Below are positions 6,830-7,973 of a stretch of 7,973 nucleotides of DNA, piece by piece. The position numbers were made by a program, and so were the translations under genes. Under the pieces are notes generated by a model. That model had not been told where the DNA came from, did no database searches, and was given only the letters and a program-made list of their open reading frames with translations. Source of the stretch: JAJTYI01 sp964420145 (lineage in GTDB: Bacteria > Patescibacteriota > Dojkabacteria > B142 > OLB20); contig CAYQRB010000035.1 in the NCBI GenBank assembly GCA_964420145.1, positions 1-7,973 of the forward strand. Reading direction: 5' to 3'. Position 1 is the stretch's first letter. Each line of letters opens with the position of its first letter.

Positions 6830-7957
6830 ATGAATAAAAGAAAAACCAAAATAGTCTGTACAATCGGACCATCTAGTTGGGAAGAAAAAACAGTACAAGC
6901 AATGTTTCGTGCAGGAATGAATGTCGCACGAATTAATGGGGCTTTTGCAGATATTGCTGAATTAACTAGAGTAAAAAAACTAATTCGGGGAATAGATCCA
7001 AGCATTGCTTTGATGATGGATATAAAAGGACACGAAGTCAGACTTAATAAATTTGCAAGCCCAATATATATAAAAAAGGGAGAGGAGGTGATTATAGGAA
7101 ATAGCAAAGATGACGATATTTACCCTATAACTTTTCCAAATTTATGGAAAGATTTAAAAGTCGGGCAAAAAATTATGGTAGATAAAGGTGCTGTCTGTCT
7201 TGAAGTAACTAAAATCACTAAAGAAGGGAAGCTACATACTAAAGTCGTTTTTGGAGAAAAAATTGCACCTGGAAAGGGTATGAATTTCCCTGGAGCCAAA
7301 CTCTCTAACAAAGCAATTACCAGTATAGACAAGGAGCAAATTAAGCATTGTGCAGATAACGGATGGGAATATATTTCTGCATCATTTATAAGAAACAAAG
7401 AAGATATCGCTACTGTGAGAAAAGCAATAGGTGAAAGTAATATTCTTTTAATAGCAAAAATAGAAGATCAACAAGGAGTAGATAATATAGATGATATTAT
7501 TGAAAACTGTGACGGTATTATGATTGCTAGAGGAGATCTAGGCTCGGAGTTACCTCTCGAGAAGTTACCTATGCTTCAGAAAGTTATAATAAAGAAATGT
7601 AACCAAAGAGCAAAACCGGTAATACTCGCTACAAACCTACTCGAATCTATGACTTCCAATGTCTTCCCCACCAGAGCAGAGGTTACAGATGTAGCAAATG
7701 GAGTTATGGAAGGTAGTGATGCTTTGATGACCTCGGGAGAAACAGCACAAGGGAAACATCCAGTTGAGTCGGTTGAAATGCTTAGCAAAATTGCAGTAGA
7801 AACTGAACAATACCTCGAACCTATGTTTATAAAACAGGATTTCTCTAGCAATAGTAACTTTTCACTATTTCCTGACCAGGCAGTATATGAAAGTGCAATA
7901 AATCAAAAAATTGATAAAGTTTTAATACTTTCAGAAAAAGTTCCCTGGCTCCTTTGA
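6830..7957 (+). CDS. pyk: Pyruvate kinase, C-terminal domain missing (likely interrupted at contig end)
   Basis: The frame from ATG 6830 encodes 375 residues, against about 470 for complete pyruvate kinases, which convert phosphoenolpyruvate and ADP to pyruvate and ATP. The N-terminal TIM-barrel part begins TKIVCTIGPSS; the B domain spans roughly 72-160 and ends PGKGMNFPG; the barrel resumes to about 330. Core residues are present: R34, D64, E69, R71, K210 and E212 (AKIED), D236 (ARGDLG) and T268 (ATNLLESM), plus PTRAEVTDVAN and SGETAQGKHPVESV. The usual RLNFSHG reads RINGAFA and DTKGPEIR reads DIKGHEVR, so the K+/nucleotide region is altered, although the Glu typical of K+-dependent enzymes (E69) remains. 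After VLILSEKVPWLL a TGA ends the frame just as base composition jumps to GC-rich, so the truncation may be artefactual. Start choice: ATG 7 nt after the trmH-like stop, immediately before the conserved TKIVCTIGP; a TTG at 6800 would overlap that gene. Confidence 0.93.
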   Translation: MNKRKTKIVCTIGPSSWEEKTVQAMFRAGMNVARINGAFADIAELTRVKKLIRGIDPSIALMMDIKGHEVRLNKFASPIYIKKGEEVIIGNSKDDDIYPITFPNLWKDLKVGQKIMVDKGAVCLEVTKITKEGKLHTKVVFGEKIAPGKGMNFPGAKLSNKAITSIDKEQIKHCADNGWEYISASFIRNKEDIATVRKAIGESNILLIAKIEDQQGVDNIDDIIENCDGIMIARGDLGSELPLEKLPMLQKVIIKKCNQRAKPVILATNLLESMTSNVFPTRAEVTDVANGVMEGSDALMTSGETAQGKHPVESVEMLSKIAVETEQYLEPMFIKQDFSSNSNFSLFPDQAVYESAINQKIDKVLILSEKVPWLL

Positions 7958-7973
7958 AATCGCCGGCGCTCGC
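7958..7973. other. GC-rich right-edge segment, possible chimeric or low-quality contig end
   Basis: The last 16 bases are 12/16 G+C and include an 8-bp palindrome CGCCGGCG (7961-7968), unlike the AT-rich rest of the window. They follow directly after the premature TGA in pyk. In the frame one base before the stop they read FEIAGAR with GC-rich codons. This is consistent with a foreign or erroneous end, but too short to identify. Confidence 0.45.

Noticed and set aside
6817..7851. Three minus-strand open frames of 91-96 codons opposite pyk
   Set aside because: They overlay conserved pyruvate kinase motifs and look like antisense shadows; no own promoter or family motif.
7955..7957. TGA in pyk as a recoded glycine codon (as in SR1/Gracilibacteria)
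   Set aside because: lepA ends at TGA exactly at the family C-terminus, and reading through in pyk gives NRRRS, not pyruvate kinase sequence.

Overview
The window (about one third G+C by eye) carries seven protein genes, tightly packed, with no RNA genes, insertion sequences or CRISPR. Style and content suggest a small-genome member of the Patescibacteria/CPR: very short intergenic gaps, no recognisable Shine-Dalgarno sequences, lysozyme-like and M23 envelope hydrolases of the type common in that group, and divergent versions of core enzymes (pyruvate kinase, TrmH-like SPOUT protein). This lineage call is inference from gene style. No phylogenetic marker was compared and I cannot name the phylum. 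The standard genetic code is in use: lepA stops at TGA exactly where the family normally ends.

Left part (1-2655, minus strand): an apparent three-gene envelope operon, transcribed right to left. It encodes a membrane-anchored M23 (LytM-type) metallopeptidase with all zinc and catalytic residues, a TPR lipoprotein with a clear LTGC lipobox, and a secreted lysozyme-like protein cut by the left edge. Gaps are 9 and 3 nt. The combination of peptidase, TPR lipoprotein and glycosidase suggests a peptidoglycan-remodelling unit.

Middle (2733-6194): lepA (elongation factor 4) on the plus strand diverges from the M23 gene across a 77-nt promoter region. It converges with gpmI, the cofactor-independent phosphoglycerate mutase on the minus strand, with only 24 nt between stops.

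Right part (6195-7973): a 115-nt divergent promoter region with a small inverted repeat, then a plus-strand pair: a TrmH/SpoU-like protein with several altered catalytic positions, and 7 nt later a pyruvate kinase. The pyruvate kinase keeps its core catalytic residues but has an altered nucleotide/K+ motif, and it stops about 100 residues early. The stop lies next to an abrupt GC-rich stretch at the right edge that looks like a chimeric or low-quality contig end.

Two readable promoters (lepA, trmH-like) have their -10 boxes only 9 nt before the ATG. That predicts leaderless or nearly leaderless mRNAs, in keeping with the missing ribosome-binding sites. The two glycolytic enzymes (GpmI and Pyk) act two steps apart in lower glycolysis, with enolase between them absent from the window.
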